Shown here: positions 48,697 to 60,112 of the stretch, in pieces | Layout: each line of letters begins with the position of its first letter | Numbering within the stretch: position 1 is the first letter of the stretch | Source: Phoenix dactylifera | Lineage: Eukaryota > Streptophyta > Magnoliopsida > Arecales > Arecaceae | Direction: 5' to 3' | DNA length: 64,000 bases | Assembly (NCBI RefSeq): GCF_009389715.1 | Contig: NC_052395.1 | Coordinates: 18,282,028-18,346,027 of the forward strand | Translations under genes and position numbers: made by a program | Notes under the pieces: generated by a model | Told to the model about the DNA's origin: nothing | Database searches by the model: none | Seen by the model: only the letters and a program-made list of their open reading frames with translations

Positions 48697-50373
48697 ATGG
48701 CCAGAGATGGATGCATAAGGAGGGACTGCCCTCGAGACAGATTGACGGAGCTCCCAGACTCGCTTCGGCTGCAGATCCTCGGCCTGCTGCCCCGGAAGGA
48801 TGCAATCAAGACCGGCGTGCTGTCGACCCAATGGAAGGGTCTATGGAAGCAGCGATTTGCGTACTCCACAGAGCTTTTACATGATAGGGTCTACAAGGAT
48901 GCAGAAGATCAGCAAGAGTTCATTATTGAGATAGAAAAAGCTATGCAGCAGTACCAGAACAGAAGGATTGAAGTATTCAGACTCAACTTCTATCCGGACA
49001 AGTCCTATGAAAATACCATGAAGGAGTGGATAGCACAGGCCCTTTCACGTGGTGCAGAAGAACTCCACCTCGACTTCTCTCAAGGATTGACATCAGGTAA
49101 TCCTGATGGAAGACTCAAGCCCAGAAGGAAGAAGCCGTTGCTCAATGACACATTGTTCAGGGGCAACTCGCTCATTGTATTGAGCCTGAAGTACTGCAGA
49201 ATATACAAATGGTTTAAATTTACGCACTTGGGTTCTCTCGAGGCGCTGCACCTTCATGGGCTCAACATCACCGACTTTTCATTAGCGAACTTGATCACCA
49301 ATTGCCCGTTGCTGAAAAAGTTGGAGCTATGCGAGTGCCTGACGCTGCAATGGATCAGAGTTTCAGGCCCAAACCTGCGACTTAAGAACCTCCATGTAGT
49401 TCACTGTGGGCAAGTCAATGCCATAGAGATATCAGCTCCAAATCTTCAGATGTTCCATCTAGTTGGCAGATTTCCAAGAATATTACTTTTATTTGATGTC
49501 TCCTCCTTGAACAACGTTTACATCAGCTCCTACCACCATGACTATTGGGATCACCGGTACCGGCAGACTTGGGCAAGGATGTTCAGGGATTTTGAACATG
49601 TTGAGGCTCTAACTCTGCGTAGCAGAGGGATTCAGGTATGATCCTACCCACATTCTTTAATTTCCATGAAGAATCTGATGGTAATTAGTCTGACTGCATG
49701 CAGTACTTTTTTTTTTGGATATCATCTTACCATATATAATATACCTTGACATCTTGTTCCTGCCATGCTTCCTTCAGTATGTATTTGGTCCTTCAAGGCC
49801 TGCAGTTGCTTCCCGACTACATAACCAAGAGCTATGCAGGCAGATTGCTGGAGATATATTGTCAGAAGTTTACAAAATTTTGACGCGGTGGGGTTTCCCT
49901 CGCCTGGAGCATTTATTTATCGAGGTAGGTCTGCGTACAGCTAGGGACCAACTTTTTATTTTCTCCTGCATGCATGTACTTGATTTATCGAACTAAATCT
50001 CTATCTTGATATGATGGACTTGCAGTTCCCGGACGCTTTGGAGGATCCAGCTATGAAGTACGTTTTAGAGAGAACGCAGCAGTGGCCTCCTGAGCTCGAT
50101 TTCAAGCAGCTGAGGACGCTGTACATGTTCAACTTTGAAGCGCGCGCACATCATGTGAGGCTTTTAGAACATTTCTTATGCCGAGCAGCTGCCCTTGAGC
50201 GTGTCTTCTTGCTGGTTCCCCCACATTTTGACATCAATCTCAACAACAACAGCTGCATGGATATTCTTCGTTACGGGCTTTTAGACAGACCGAAGGCATC
50301 ACCAAATTGTCAGATATTCTTCCTCCATCCTGCACAGAACGGTCATGCTCCTTGCCCAAGAGAGACTGCTTAG
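48697..50373 (+). CDS. F-box/LRR-repeat protein (FBD-like), substrate adaptor of SCF ubiquitin ligase
   Basis: Three exons (48697-49635, 49778-49924, 50026-50373) join in phase with GT-AG borders to give 477 residues. The N-terminal F-box (about residues 14-54: DRLTELPDSLRLQILGLLPR, then STQWKGLWKQ) should bind SKP1 in an SCF E3 complex. The middle (about 110-290) has irregular plant LRRs such as LEALHLHGLNITDFSLANLI and LKKLELCECLTLQWI, which would select the substrate. The last exon has an FBD-like end (LERVFLLVP ... CQIFFLHP). This start has ATGGCC context and a short lead before the F-box; the frame is open upstream but has no earlier ATG that I can see. No frame damage was seen. The family is large, so I give no symbol; the substrate is unknown. 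Confidence 0.9.
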
Positions 50374-52587
50374 GAGTTTTCCTCTTCTTTGCCTCTTTTT
50401 AAAAGAGAGAGGGAGAACTATTTATACTGTTAAGGATGTATGAATGACGAGTTAAACTATGTAGTGTTCTCTAAAGTGTAAACTCTCCTGCTTGTGTTCT
50501 GTAGAGGAGATCATGAGGAAGTGGTTTTTAAGTTTCTGCATCTGAATAGTGTTCGGTAAGATTGCAGCCTTGCAGGATATGTGAAGAAAAAAACTGACTG
50601 AATTATTATCCCATAGTCCAATGGTGTCTCTCTCTGGCTTGAAGACTATCACTTGATACATCTTTCCTGCTTTATTCGATGGCTTTTGTTCATGTTAAAG
50701 CCACGGTATTGTCTGTTTCCAGTAGAATGAGTACCAAGCAGACCTTTTTGACTCCATGCTGTAATGGAGAATATGGTTTTATGCTCTCTGCAGCTTCCGT
50801 TGCTACAAAATCTTATTAGTTTATTTGTCCTCTATCATGAGCGAAATCAGCACTTATTTATAGTTACAAAGGTTATCTAGTCTCGAAATTTTTTTAAAAG
50901 GATAAGAAATCAAGGATAACTTTCACGCTATTGTCTGTTTGAAAGTTTGGTAACAGTTGAGTTGGTTCATTACCAAACAATAGTTCAGTAGTCGTCCGGC
51001 ACTTCGAAGATTTTTTATGGACATCTATAGAAGATATTTCCTCTCTTTTGTACGTTTTGTTTTCTCGTAATTTGGCAGAATATACTCAAGTTAGAGCTAT
51101 ATAAATTGATGTATTTACCAAAAAAAAAAAATCAATTGGTCACTTGAAAAAACCGCGTGACAGGCGGAAATACTCACCACTATACTACAACGACTCTGAG
51201 TGCTTCAAAGAAAAACCTGAAAACCTATAAAAGAACACTCAAAGGGCATTCCCGATCAGAGAGATAAAAAGATGTTGCTTTTTCCCCAAAACGCACGGCT
51301 TATAACAAGACGCACCAGCTTTAACCTGAACTTCCAAAAGGACCAGTAGAATCATCCTGCATCAACCATTTGTCACTAGATTCACGATAGGGAAAGAGTA
51401 ATTTAACTAGATAAACAATTAAAACTTAGAAAAGATAAAAAGCATGAGATATTTTAAAATAAAAAAAGAATAAATTTAATATATCAATATATTTATACCT
51501 TTATTTTTTGATAGAAAGTGTCCATAGGTAATGGGCTACGCAACATAGAGTAGCCTTTCTCCAAATACCTCCAACTTCCTAAACCATAGTGAGGGTAGAA
51601 TTTATTCTAGATCATCTGGTGCAGCTGCCAAAAACATTACTAACTTGGTAAGCTGATATCTTCAAGTGCTTATGTTTTCGTTCATCTCAAGTATGCAAGC
51701 AATAATAATAATAATATTTTTTATATTAGGGCCATCACCTATGGACGACATTATTAATATGTAACCCATGAAAATTTTTAATTCTTCATGGCTTCATTAA
51801 ATCTAACAACTATTCTTCATTATTATTTAACAAATAGCATTTTGCACGTACACTGCAAAGAAAATAAGTAGCAAATATTACCCAGTTCGAGACACTATGA
51901 AAGATGCTTATCTTAGAGCACAATTCATTTTGCTCGTGTACATAGTTGACAACAATCTATTCTTAGGATACGATGAAGTGCCGCATGTTCTTCTTGAAGT
52001 ATGCTCTAATAAAAGAGAATTAAAATTGAAATCAAACCAAACAAATCCAAATGCATCAGCAACATAGATTGATAAAATCATTCTGATTTTTTTTAATCAA
52101 GACTTAGTTCCTTCTTCTCAAATGCTCAAAAGATGTACTTGAGTTCATCCGCTTTAGTACTCAATTTACTCTTTCAATTCTCATCTCTTTACTCACTTAT
52201 ATTGTTCAAATAGATGGAAACGACGATCCCTTTCATTTTTTATAGATATAAAGGGATGAGTATGAATCGGTGTTTTAGTCTCTTTCTTTGAATTGGATAC
52301 ATTCTTTTACTACGTTAGCTATTCAATTATCAAAGGTTGTGATCTTTAGAATCATCATCAAATCTAATGCATTAAGAGGCATCTCTTTATAAAAAATAAT
52401 TACTTATGAGAATCTCATGAGGCATTAAAATGTTAAACTATTTAATTAATAAACCAACAGAAAACTGGCAAGGCTTTAATGAAAGGAAGAAAGGCTTTCA
52501 ATCTTTAAAGCAATCATCTTTATACGAATTAAATGGAAAGGAGAGAAAAAACTTGACCCTCTCCAAAATTCAGAAAATCATAGAAAA
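50374..52587. other. 3' flank of the F-box gene and intergenic DNA
   Basis: The first few hundred bases are probably the F-box 3' UTR. From about 50900 the DNA is AT-rich, with a (TAA)n patch near 51700. I see no gene or clear transposon boundary. Confidence 0.5.
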
Positions 52588-52865
52588 TTGATTTTTCCTA
52601 ATTATTTTTGGAAGTTATGTAAAAAAAAAAAATTGCCCATATTTTTATCCAGTCAAAAAAAGAAAGATCAATTATGTGGTCCCTTGGGTCTCTTCTTTCA
52701 GGCCTATCAGCCTTTCAATCGTATTATTTTGGGGTTCAAGATGGTATTAGGGTTGAAAATCAACTTTGCCGAAAGCTTCATTGTGTAAATTAATGTCACC
52801 TTTCTAATGCTCTCTCTTGCTGATTTAAAGAACTGTTACCTGGGGTCTTTTCTGTACTTGAGATT

Positions 52866-53763
52866 CAGTACTTTGAGGTCCTCTGGTTTTGGGCTTGTAT
52901 CCTTGACGATATCAATGCAACTTATAGTATCTGTCCTTTGTATGCCCCATCATACCACGGTGACTGCACATGGGGTGATCCTTTTTTTGAAAATGGCCAA
53001 CTCCTGATTTAGTAGCAGATCTGCTCAAGAATGCTATATTATTCACATTCGGATTAGCATCAGAAGTGACCTCCCTTTGTTTCTCTTCTTGTAATACTAA
53101 TGAAAAAACTTTATTTATTGGGGGAAGAGGATCGATCAAGAGGATCTGACCTCGTATGTGTGAGTAAGTGTCACTTAACCCTATCAAAAATTGCATGGTA
53201 CACTCTTGATTTTGATATTCTATTAACTGTTTCATTGCACCACAAGAGTAGATAGGATTTGGCCTATAATTCCATAATTCCTCCCATAGACCCTTGAGTT
53301 TAGTGAACTAGGAACTACCACTGGATTGATTCTGTGACAAAGAAGCAATGGACTTTTGAATTTGAAATATTCTAGGCCCGTTACCTTGTGAAAATCTTTC
53401 TCGTAGATCATTCCAAACATCTCTAGCTGAGTTGATATAAAGAACACTCTTAGTTAGCTCTTTTGACAATGAATTAAGAATCCAAGAAGTCACCATATCA
53501 TTACATCTAATCCATACTGAAAGCAATGGGTCGGATGGTTCTGGTTTGGGAAGTGATCCATCAACAAAAGCTATCTTGTTCTTTGCACTTGGTGCCATTT
53601 CCATCGATCTACACCAACTTGGATAGTTTTCCCCACTAAGTATTTGTGAAACTAGGGTAGTACCTGGATTGTCTCCATGATGCAGGAAATATGGGCTTGA
53701 TTGATCATCGGTAGAAGAAGAAAGGGAAGAAGAATGCTGTGAATGAGACACTGCATTGGCCAT
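52866..53763 (-). pseudogene. Copia gag (UBN2 type), degenerate
   Basis: The start ATG at 53763 gives MANAVSHSQHSSS, just past the primer site. Gag signatures are SGENYPSWCRSMEMAPSAKN, VWNDLRERFSQGN and MQFLIGLSDTYSHIRGQILL. The first frame ends near 53308; reading resumes near 53235 with MKQLIEYQNQECTMQFLIGL and reaches a zinc-knuckle remnant CSHRGMMGHTKDRYYKLH. Two of the four expected metal ligands are replaced there (Arg and Tyr for Cys). A stop follows, and the last readable piece is GYKPKTRGPQSTESQ. It is similar to, but not the same family copy as, the gag at 7950-8870. Confidence 0.85.
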
Positions 53764-53771
53764 GGAGACTT

Positions 53772-53783
53772 GCTTTGATACCA
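53772..53783 (-). other. Copia fragment primer binding site
   Basis: The minus strand reads TGGTATCAAAGC, one base off the initiator-tRNA complement TGGTATCAGAGC. It directly adjoins the LTR. Confidence 0.85.
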
Positions 53784-54167
53784 TGACAAAAGACTGAAAC
53801 TTTGAACAGAGAGGGGAGAAGAATAGATGGAGGAGGACTAACTTTATTTCTTACCGAAAGTTCACTTATTACATCATGAATACATCTATTTATAAGTAAG
53901 TCTGAAACTAACTTAACTAGTACAACTGGATTCAACTGAATTCAGTAATCAGTTCAACTGATTAACTGAATTTAGTTAGTAGTTAAGCTTCCTTCTTAGC
54001 TCCATCTCTTCACACCAATCCTCATTAGCATGTGAGTCAGCGTATCGATGGCGTATCAGTCAGCATATCAGTGAAATTAGTAAAGCTTTGGTGGAGTTTT
54101 ATCTCAGTCCAGGTTGAGTTCAGCAGCTGTATCAGAGGCGTATCAGCAGCTGTGTTTCAAGAGTTCA
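53784..54167 (-). repeat. Single LTR of the copia fragment
   Basis: On the + strand it begins TGACAAAAGACTG after the primer site and ends at GAGTTCA before LINE sequence resumes. On the minus strand a TATAAATAG box lies at about 53885-53893. No second copy is present in the window, so the right edge is set by the LINE junction and a CA end only. Confidence 0.7.
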
Positions 54168-55019
54168 CGTATCTGGGGCCGCCATTGATTGTTAGGAGCC
54201 TGCGGAGACAAGACTTGATACCATCGTTGGGGATGACGGGGAAGAGGTTTAATTCTTGCAAAAGGGATATGTTTATCCCTTGATTGATGACTGTTTGACT
54301 GTGATCAATACATTGGTAATAGCTTTGCCGTCTTACTACATGGCAGCCTTCAAGCTCCTACATATTGGGGGTTAGTGACACGATGGATAGACGCAGTAAG
54401 GCTTTTCTTTGGAAGGGCAAGGATTCAGTAAGTCGTTTCTTCCACTGCCTCGTCAACTGGAACAATGTCTACGAGGAAAAATTGGAGAGGGGACTAGGGG
54501 CTTGAAAAAGCGTCCAGAACTTATTCTGGTGAGACGCTGGCTGGAACAAGGTTATTGGAGCTTCCTGCTATACAAACTAGGTCCTTACATGCGTAAGAAC
54601 CTGATGCGTTTCTCCACAACTTGGAGGGATGTGTGCAAGCCACCAAGTGCTTCCTGGAATTGCTGCAGTTTCCAGCCAGGTAAGGAAGAAAGGAAGGAGC
54701 CCAGGGCGAGCGATCTTCCCTGTGCATATATGGATCCTCTCTTATATGCTTGATCTCTTGAACCTAATCTTCCAGTAGCAGCCCATTGGAACAGGAGAAT
54801 CAGATTGGCATCTTGAGCTGATGAGGCTGCCCTCTACTGATTACCCTCATCGGAAAATCTCTAAAGATAACTACTACTCCCAAGACACTTCTTCCAAGCC
54901 AATGCGGCACAGAGAAGGCACAACTCACACACGACGCTTGCGCTCATTGGAGACCCATCTTACCGCATAATCAAAGAATGAAGAGTACGAGGCACTGAAA
55001 AGGTTATATATTATTTTGT

Positions 55020-55150
55020 AAGGAGAATTATACTGAAACTAAGTTCACCGGTATCAGAGCACATTATTTTCTGATTTTTTTTTTTTCTTCCAGACGAAAT
55101 ATTAGAACAGAGCAACAATTTCACCTGATCTCTGGGTTGGCAAATTTATC
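55020..55150 (+). repeat. Diverged direct repeat, copy 1 (copy 2 at about 59480-59625)
   Basis: Both copies carry in order the words AACTAAGTTCAC or AACTGAGTTCAC, ACATTATTTTC or ATATTATTTTC, AAATATTAGAACAGA, TTTCACCTGA, CTGGG.TGG, and AATTT. Copy 2 borders the gypsy LTR. The spacing is about 4.4 kb. This looks like an old segmental duplication or two members of one repeat family. Confidence 0.75.
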
Positions 55151-57059
55151 AACAGAATAACTACACCAACTGGTTGTATATCTTATTACCATATCCTATT
55201 CGTTACCTCCTTCCCATCGCTTCCTTCCAACACCTCACCCCAGATCCTCCTGATCCTCTTTTCTCATCATCATTTCCATCGGAGTCCCCCCCTATCCAAG
55301 CCACCGCATCCGAAAAGATCCATGCTACCTTCATCTTCTGCCCTCTTTTTACAAAAATTCACTCATATTAATTGAAAGGCAACAACACTGCACCATATTT
55401 TCATAGGCAATGAAAATTTAAAAAACACAAAAAACAAAAAACCAAACTTGGTCCCCCAGCAAACCAAGGATCCTCTCTTTCTTCATCATCTACTTGGTTA
55501 AAGATACCGACCCTGCATCACTTCTTTGTTTCAGCCTTTTTATTTTTTTTTTAAATACAAGAATACAAACCAAGAATTAAATAAAGAATTAAATACTGAT
55601 AATGCTAAATCCTCCCAGAAAGATGAAAAACCTATCTGAAAGGATAAAGCAGATGTCAAGAGTAAGTGCATAGAAAAAAATGATATTCAGCAACCAGTTT
55701 TTTTACACCATGCAGTCTCATCTTGTTTGAAACAAAAAAACAGAGCTAAGAACATCTATTTTGACAAAAAATTCTCTTATAACTAACTGACCCTTAAACT
55801 GGAGGAGCAAGATTGGAAAGGACTGCAGATTTACATAAGTCAGATATATACATTTATAAGGACTAAAATATAATAAATAGGAACGTGCACTTAAGGCTGA
55901 AAGTTTTGCATCTTGTATTAGAGTCAGCGGACCTGAAGTTACACAAGATAAACCAAAACATAGATCATCTTATAAATAAAATAAAAATCAGGTAGAACTC
56001 TTGTCAGTAGGGGCAGAAGCAACAACTATACATTGTATAAACAAAAATGACAATCAGATAACCTATCTGAAAGTAGGGGCAGAAGCGAGATGCATTAAAG
56101 TTGAACGATCAGGTAAATGCCATCACAATCAATACCATATGCAACATGAGTAGAATGTTTAATCACCACCTAAACAGGTCCCCAAGTAACTTGGTGCTTT
56201 TCTAAGAGGAGAGAGAAAAGTTGAACAATTGACACCGTATAATGTTCCACATCTCTTTCTCATGCTTTCTTCAAAATTCCTTCCTCACACCCTTCTGTGC
56301 AATGAAACCACTCTCAGAGCATCCATATTTTCACAACAAATCACATGCACCTGCCTTTTTACTGTAATATTTTTAAAGTATGAGTAGGATTCGTTGCCAA
56401 GAGTGCCACCCTTGAGCTAGATTATTAAGGCCCTGCCCCAACTTGCATGAAAGATATATGATGGAAAGGGTAGATTTAAATCGCAACCTATAGTGCATTA
56501 AGGGAATGCTGACATATATTTAAATCACAGGCAGTATATATGATTCAAATAAATTGCATCACAATGATAGTCTATTGTGAATACCAGAACCAAAAGAGTA
56601 ATGGCAGCAGTATGTACCTTTGCACAAGTCATAGCAAGTGGGAGATGCAGTAATGTGCTGTACCTTAAAATTTCTGCACTTCATTAACAATAGACATCCA
56701 CTCGCACGAACCAAGTACTGACCTGAAAACTTCTAGCAGTGTGCACAAGTTAGACACTGTCAAAGAAGGCTCAGCTCTTTATAAACACCCATTCCGTAGT
56801 AAGAAGTAGAGTAAGAGTAAAATATTCAGAATTTGATCTAAAAGAAAACCAGAAAAAGATGAAGGAAAAGTCACTTCCTGAGTGAAACTTATAAGACCAA
56901 AGGACTACCATCTTGTTCCTCCCATTGAATTCGCCTTTCAAAATTTACATGGAACAAAAGATATAGAATGCTAGCACCAACATTAAATCTTCATGCAACT
57001 TGCACATGCATTTTTTCCCCTTAGGATGAAGGAGGGGGAAGGAGGGAAAGGCCGATGCC

Positions 57060-57430
57060 TTAGGATCTGGTGGTGGAGATTGAGAGCAAGAAAGAGGACT
57101 CGCCTGGCTGGGATGTTGTCATTTTCATCATCAGATGTGGATGGTATGCCATCGGATGGCATCATCAGAGGACCAAGGCCAAGGGGTGAGATGGGAGAGC
57201 AGAGGCAAGAGAGGAAAGGAGAGATAGGAGAGGTGAGGACATTGCGAGGGCTTCAAGCCATCTGACGACTAATTGACGGTAGGGGGGGGGGGGGGGAGAG
57301 AGCTTACCTATTTGGGATGTCGTCATTGTTGGATGTGGATAGGACACTGTTGGGGAGTTGTCGGAGGATAGAGGCTGGAGAAGGCGGGAGAGGGAGAGAG
57401 AGGGGAGGTGAGGACTTCAAGAGCATTGGG
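57060..57430 (+). repeat. Imperfect tandem duplication of about 200 bp, GA-rich, with G15 run
   Basis: Unit 1 contains GGGATGTTGTCATTTTCATC and then AGGTGAGGACATTGCGAG. Unit 2 contains GGGATGTCGTCATTGTTGGA and then AGGTGAGGACTTCAAGAG. A G homopolymer of 15 bases (57282-57296) separates them; its exact length in the assembly is doubtful. Confidence 0.65.
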
Positions 57431-58611
57431 AGAGCTGGAGAGGGTTTTAGGAGAGGGATTAAAGCATCTGGATTCAACTGGCCGAACCATGCCGGTATTT
57501 GGTGAACCTTGCTTGAAACACTAGGTTCAACTTTCAATCCTTAAAAAATAAAAATAGAGCCTGAGGTTGATATGTGTGTGTCAGTATCTATATAAAACTA
57601 TAGCATAACAATAACAATCAAAGACATATATCAGGATGTCGGAATATGTTGCCACTATATTACTATTCTGAGGAAAGTTCTCTGATTCTGTTAAACTGCA
57701 GGATGTCAGACATTTACAGAAATGAATTTCATATCCTCTAATGTTTCTAGAAACACTTGCAGAGGAAATTCATTATAGATCCCTTGGCAGAACACATCAA
57801 AGAATCTTTGTCCAAGTGATGTATGGAGTTACAAGCAATGGCTTTGCAATAACTTCCTATACTGGTTAAAGCTAACCATTCTCTGTTTAAAGGTTTACAA
57901 GGAAAACTTACAAAAACTGAAACATTTGTTTAAAGTAAATTTGCCAAGTAGTAGTTTGGACTAATCTGAAATTTCGCTCGCATAACTTGAAAATGCATGG
58001 ATGACCAGGTGCCTGCCTAGACAAGCAGGCATCTTCATACTTCTTCTGACATTGTGATCATTATTTGATAACTAACCACACCAATAATCTTCAGAAATTG
58101 AATATGCACTAATTTTAAAGGGATACATAAAAGTTAAAATAAAATACAGGCTGTGAGCAAAATGTCACTTCATACTTCACCAAGATGTATGATAGTCTTG
58201 AACATTTTAACAAAGGGAGAGTGTGCTTCTTTATTAAAATGATAAAAGGTAATTTATTATCACCAGAAAGCTAATAAGTCCCAATCCAAATAAGTCCATT
58301 TTATGCTTCAAATAGTCCTATAATAATGTACAAAACAAGGGAAGAAGCTTTGCCAAATTTATGCTCATTATGACGACTTCAGAATCAGAAAAAGAAATTA
58401 TTTCAATTTACAAAAGCATATAGATTCCAAAATACTCACACGCAACTAAGTACATTTCAATTTACTGACTGGAATGTGATTAAGCTGTAAATATGGACCA
58501 ATGCATTGCACGGAAAAAGATATTCTGGCAGAAATTACTTAAAGATGTTCATTAACTACAAATAACTTAGTTAACAGCCTCTACAAAAACATCAGTTCAT
58601 GACCGCTTAAC

Positions 58612-58698
58612 CTGGGAGATATTGCTCTGCAGCTGCAACCCTTGGTTCGATGGCTTCACAATTTGCCATTACATGAGTATTAGGAATGTGCCATCAGT
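58612..58698 (-). other. Possible first coding exon of an unidentified gene
   Basis: On the minus strand a pyrimidine-rich acceptor (CTTTTTCTTCCAG) precedes an 87-bp segment ending CTCCCAG|GTTAAG. An ATG at 58669 opens MANCEAIEPRVAAAEQYLP and reaches the donor without a stop. The composition is protein-like and the splice signals are good. I could not find the next exon and do not recognise the family, so this is a weak call. Confidence 0.3.
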
Positions 58699-59658
58699 CT
58701 GGAAGAAAAAGTAAATAAGAGGTCAAAGGACAAAAACTATTACAAATTACTAAAAAATAGTTACTTAACAAAAGTAATGTGTTTGTGCAGTTTTGGGGAA
58801 AACATAAGCATGAACATTAAGCAACCGCTTCCTAAGAAAAATCATACACAATCATTTACTTCTAATGAATATAATAATTTGCCACCTTTAAAGCAAATTG
58901 ATGTTCTATGATAGCAAAAATATGAGGGACACAGAGTGATGAGGGGAAATAAACAAAAAGAAATCTAAGTGAAAGATAAGAATGTTATTGTTCAATGGTG
59001 CAAAAAATAAAAGATACACTTTACTCTTCTCCAGGATGACAGTTGAATTGTACCAGAAATATACTTTCAAAATTGTTCACCAAAGAGGTTCCCCCCCATT
59101 TTTGCAAAGGTGACAACAATAATGATAGAAGGTTCCATTTTCAAAAGCTAGCCATTCGGGAACTAAATCTAAATAGAGAAGATGGAGAATAAAAGATTCC
59201 ACAAACTCAAATAGTAATTGACTTAAATATATATTTAACATTCGGCAGCCCAGAGTGTAAGAAAATAACTAGGAACTATTCAAAAAATACAACATTGAAT
59301 CCAGATATAAATATTGTTCGCACTACCTATGGATTTAAAGAAAAGTGTAATGTGAATACTGTTCCTATACAAAAAAGAATATAAGTGAAGAAGACCAGAA
59401 CTGATAATGTGATTTTGGGAGACAGTGAGTGAAGAAGAATAAAACTTCAAGAAATATTATCCACAATATTATCACAAATGCAGTAGTGATATTGCAACTG
59501 AGTTCACTAGCATCAAAACATATTATTTTCATATCTTTATGATAAAATATTAGAACAGAATACATTTTCACCTGAACTCAACAGAGTCCCCTGGGCTGGA
59601 GAATTTGTTTACAGATAATGCCAAAATAAGCAGTATATTAATAGGTCCCAGTCAAAGC

Positions 59659-60097
59659 TGAATTAGAATTGCGAAAGTAATAGTATTCTCTTCGGGTGAG
59701 AATGTACCGCAAGTAGTTGGATAGAAATTTTGCTTGCCTTTGTTCATGCATTCGGCATAATTTAAATAGACAATGGATAACAACCTCTCCTACACTTACG
59801 ACCATAGTTTCCTAGAATAAAGACTCTGACTGCAAAATAATAGCTAACAAACAACAAAATAATAGCTAACAAACACTCGACTTATTTTATGCATGTGAAC
59901 GTTATCCAACAGATTGGATCAATTCTTCCATTAAAACTGCTACGGTCTTGGATGACCAAGTCTTCCAATAGAACTGCAGCTAGCTTGGACCAAGTCTTCT
60001 TCAATAGTCCCCATGCATGCCATGTACGACGTTCCCTCACTCCCTATTATACTTGTGATTCTTTATGGGTGTGCGTTGGGTCCGCCTTGGCCTATCA
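59659..60097 (-). repeat. 3' LTR of the gypsy chromovirus
   Basis: On the minus strand it starts TGATAGGCC just after the polypurine tract and probably ends AATTCTAATTCA at 59659. A CTATTTAAAT TATA-like box lies at about 59760. A 22-bp unit, CAAAATAATAGCTAACAAAC, is tandemly repeated at 59832-59875. The 5' LTR lies outside the window, so the left edge is inferred. Confidence 0.55.
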
Positions 60098-60100
60098 ATA

Positions 60101-60112
60101 CCCCCCTCTTTC
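60101..60112 (-). other. Gypsy polypurine tract
   Basis: The minus strand reads GAAAGAGGGGGG, between the end of pol and the LTR start. Confidence 0.7.

Larger units (their letters stand above)
52861..54167 (-). mobile_element. Truncated Ty1/copia fragment (5' LTR, PBS, gag only)
   Basis: From right to left it contains one LTR (53784-54167), a primer binding site (53772-53783) and a broken gag, then stops abruptly at LINE sequence near 52861. There is no pol and no left LTR. The LINE words at the two junctions, TGTACTTG (left) and CGTATCTG (right), are similar and may be a decayed target duplication. If so, an original full insertion later lost its 3' part. Confidence 0.8.
52588..54760 (+). 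mobile_element. LINE reverse-transcriptase remnant split by a copia fragment
   Basis: The left part (about 52680-52860) encodes LGFKMVLGLKINFAESFIV and SLADLKNCYLGSFLYL, matching the plant L1 pattern SGLKINF.KS then CYLGSFP..YLG. The right part (from 54168) continues YLGPPLIVRSLRRQDLIP, then ALPSYYMAAFKLLHIG and KAFLWKGKDSVSRFFHCLVN, which are the next blocks of the same domain in the same order. Stops and frameshifts are present. The host LINE sequence therefore brackets the copia fragment at 52861-54167. Outer ends are approximate. Confidence 0.78.
54761..59658. other. Intergenic or intronic DNA with diverged duplications
   Basis: There is no confirmed coding chain. The region holds a long-range duplicate pair (55020-55150 and 59480-59625), a tandem GA-rich duplication near 57060-57430 with a 15-base G run, and one exon-like minus-strand segment at 58612-58698. 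It may be the interior of an undetected gene. Confidence 0.4.

Noticed and set aside
54401..54753. 114-codon + strand frame as a host gene
   Set aside because: Its neighbour frame reads as LINE reverse transcriptase (AFLWKGKDSVSRFFH), so this frame is a shadow within the LINE remnant.
54770..54970. GC-richer stretch as a possible exon
   Set aside because: Neither strand gives a stop-free frame with splice borders; it may be the LINE 3' region.
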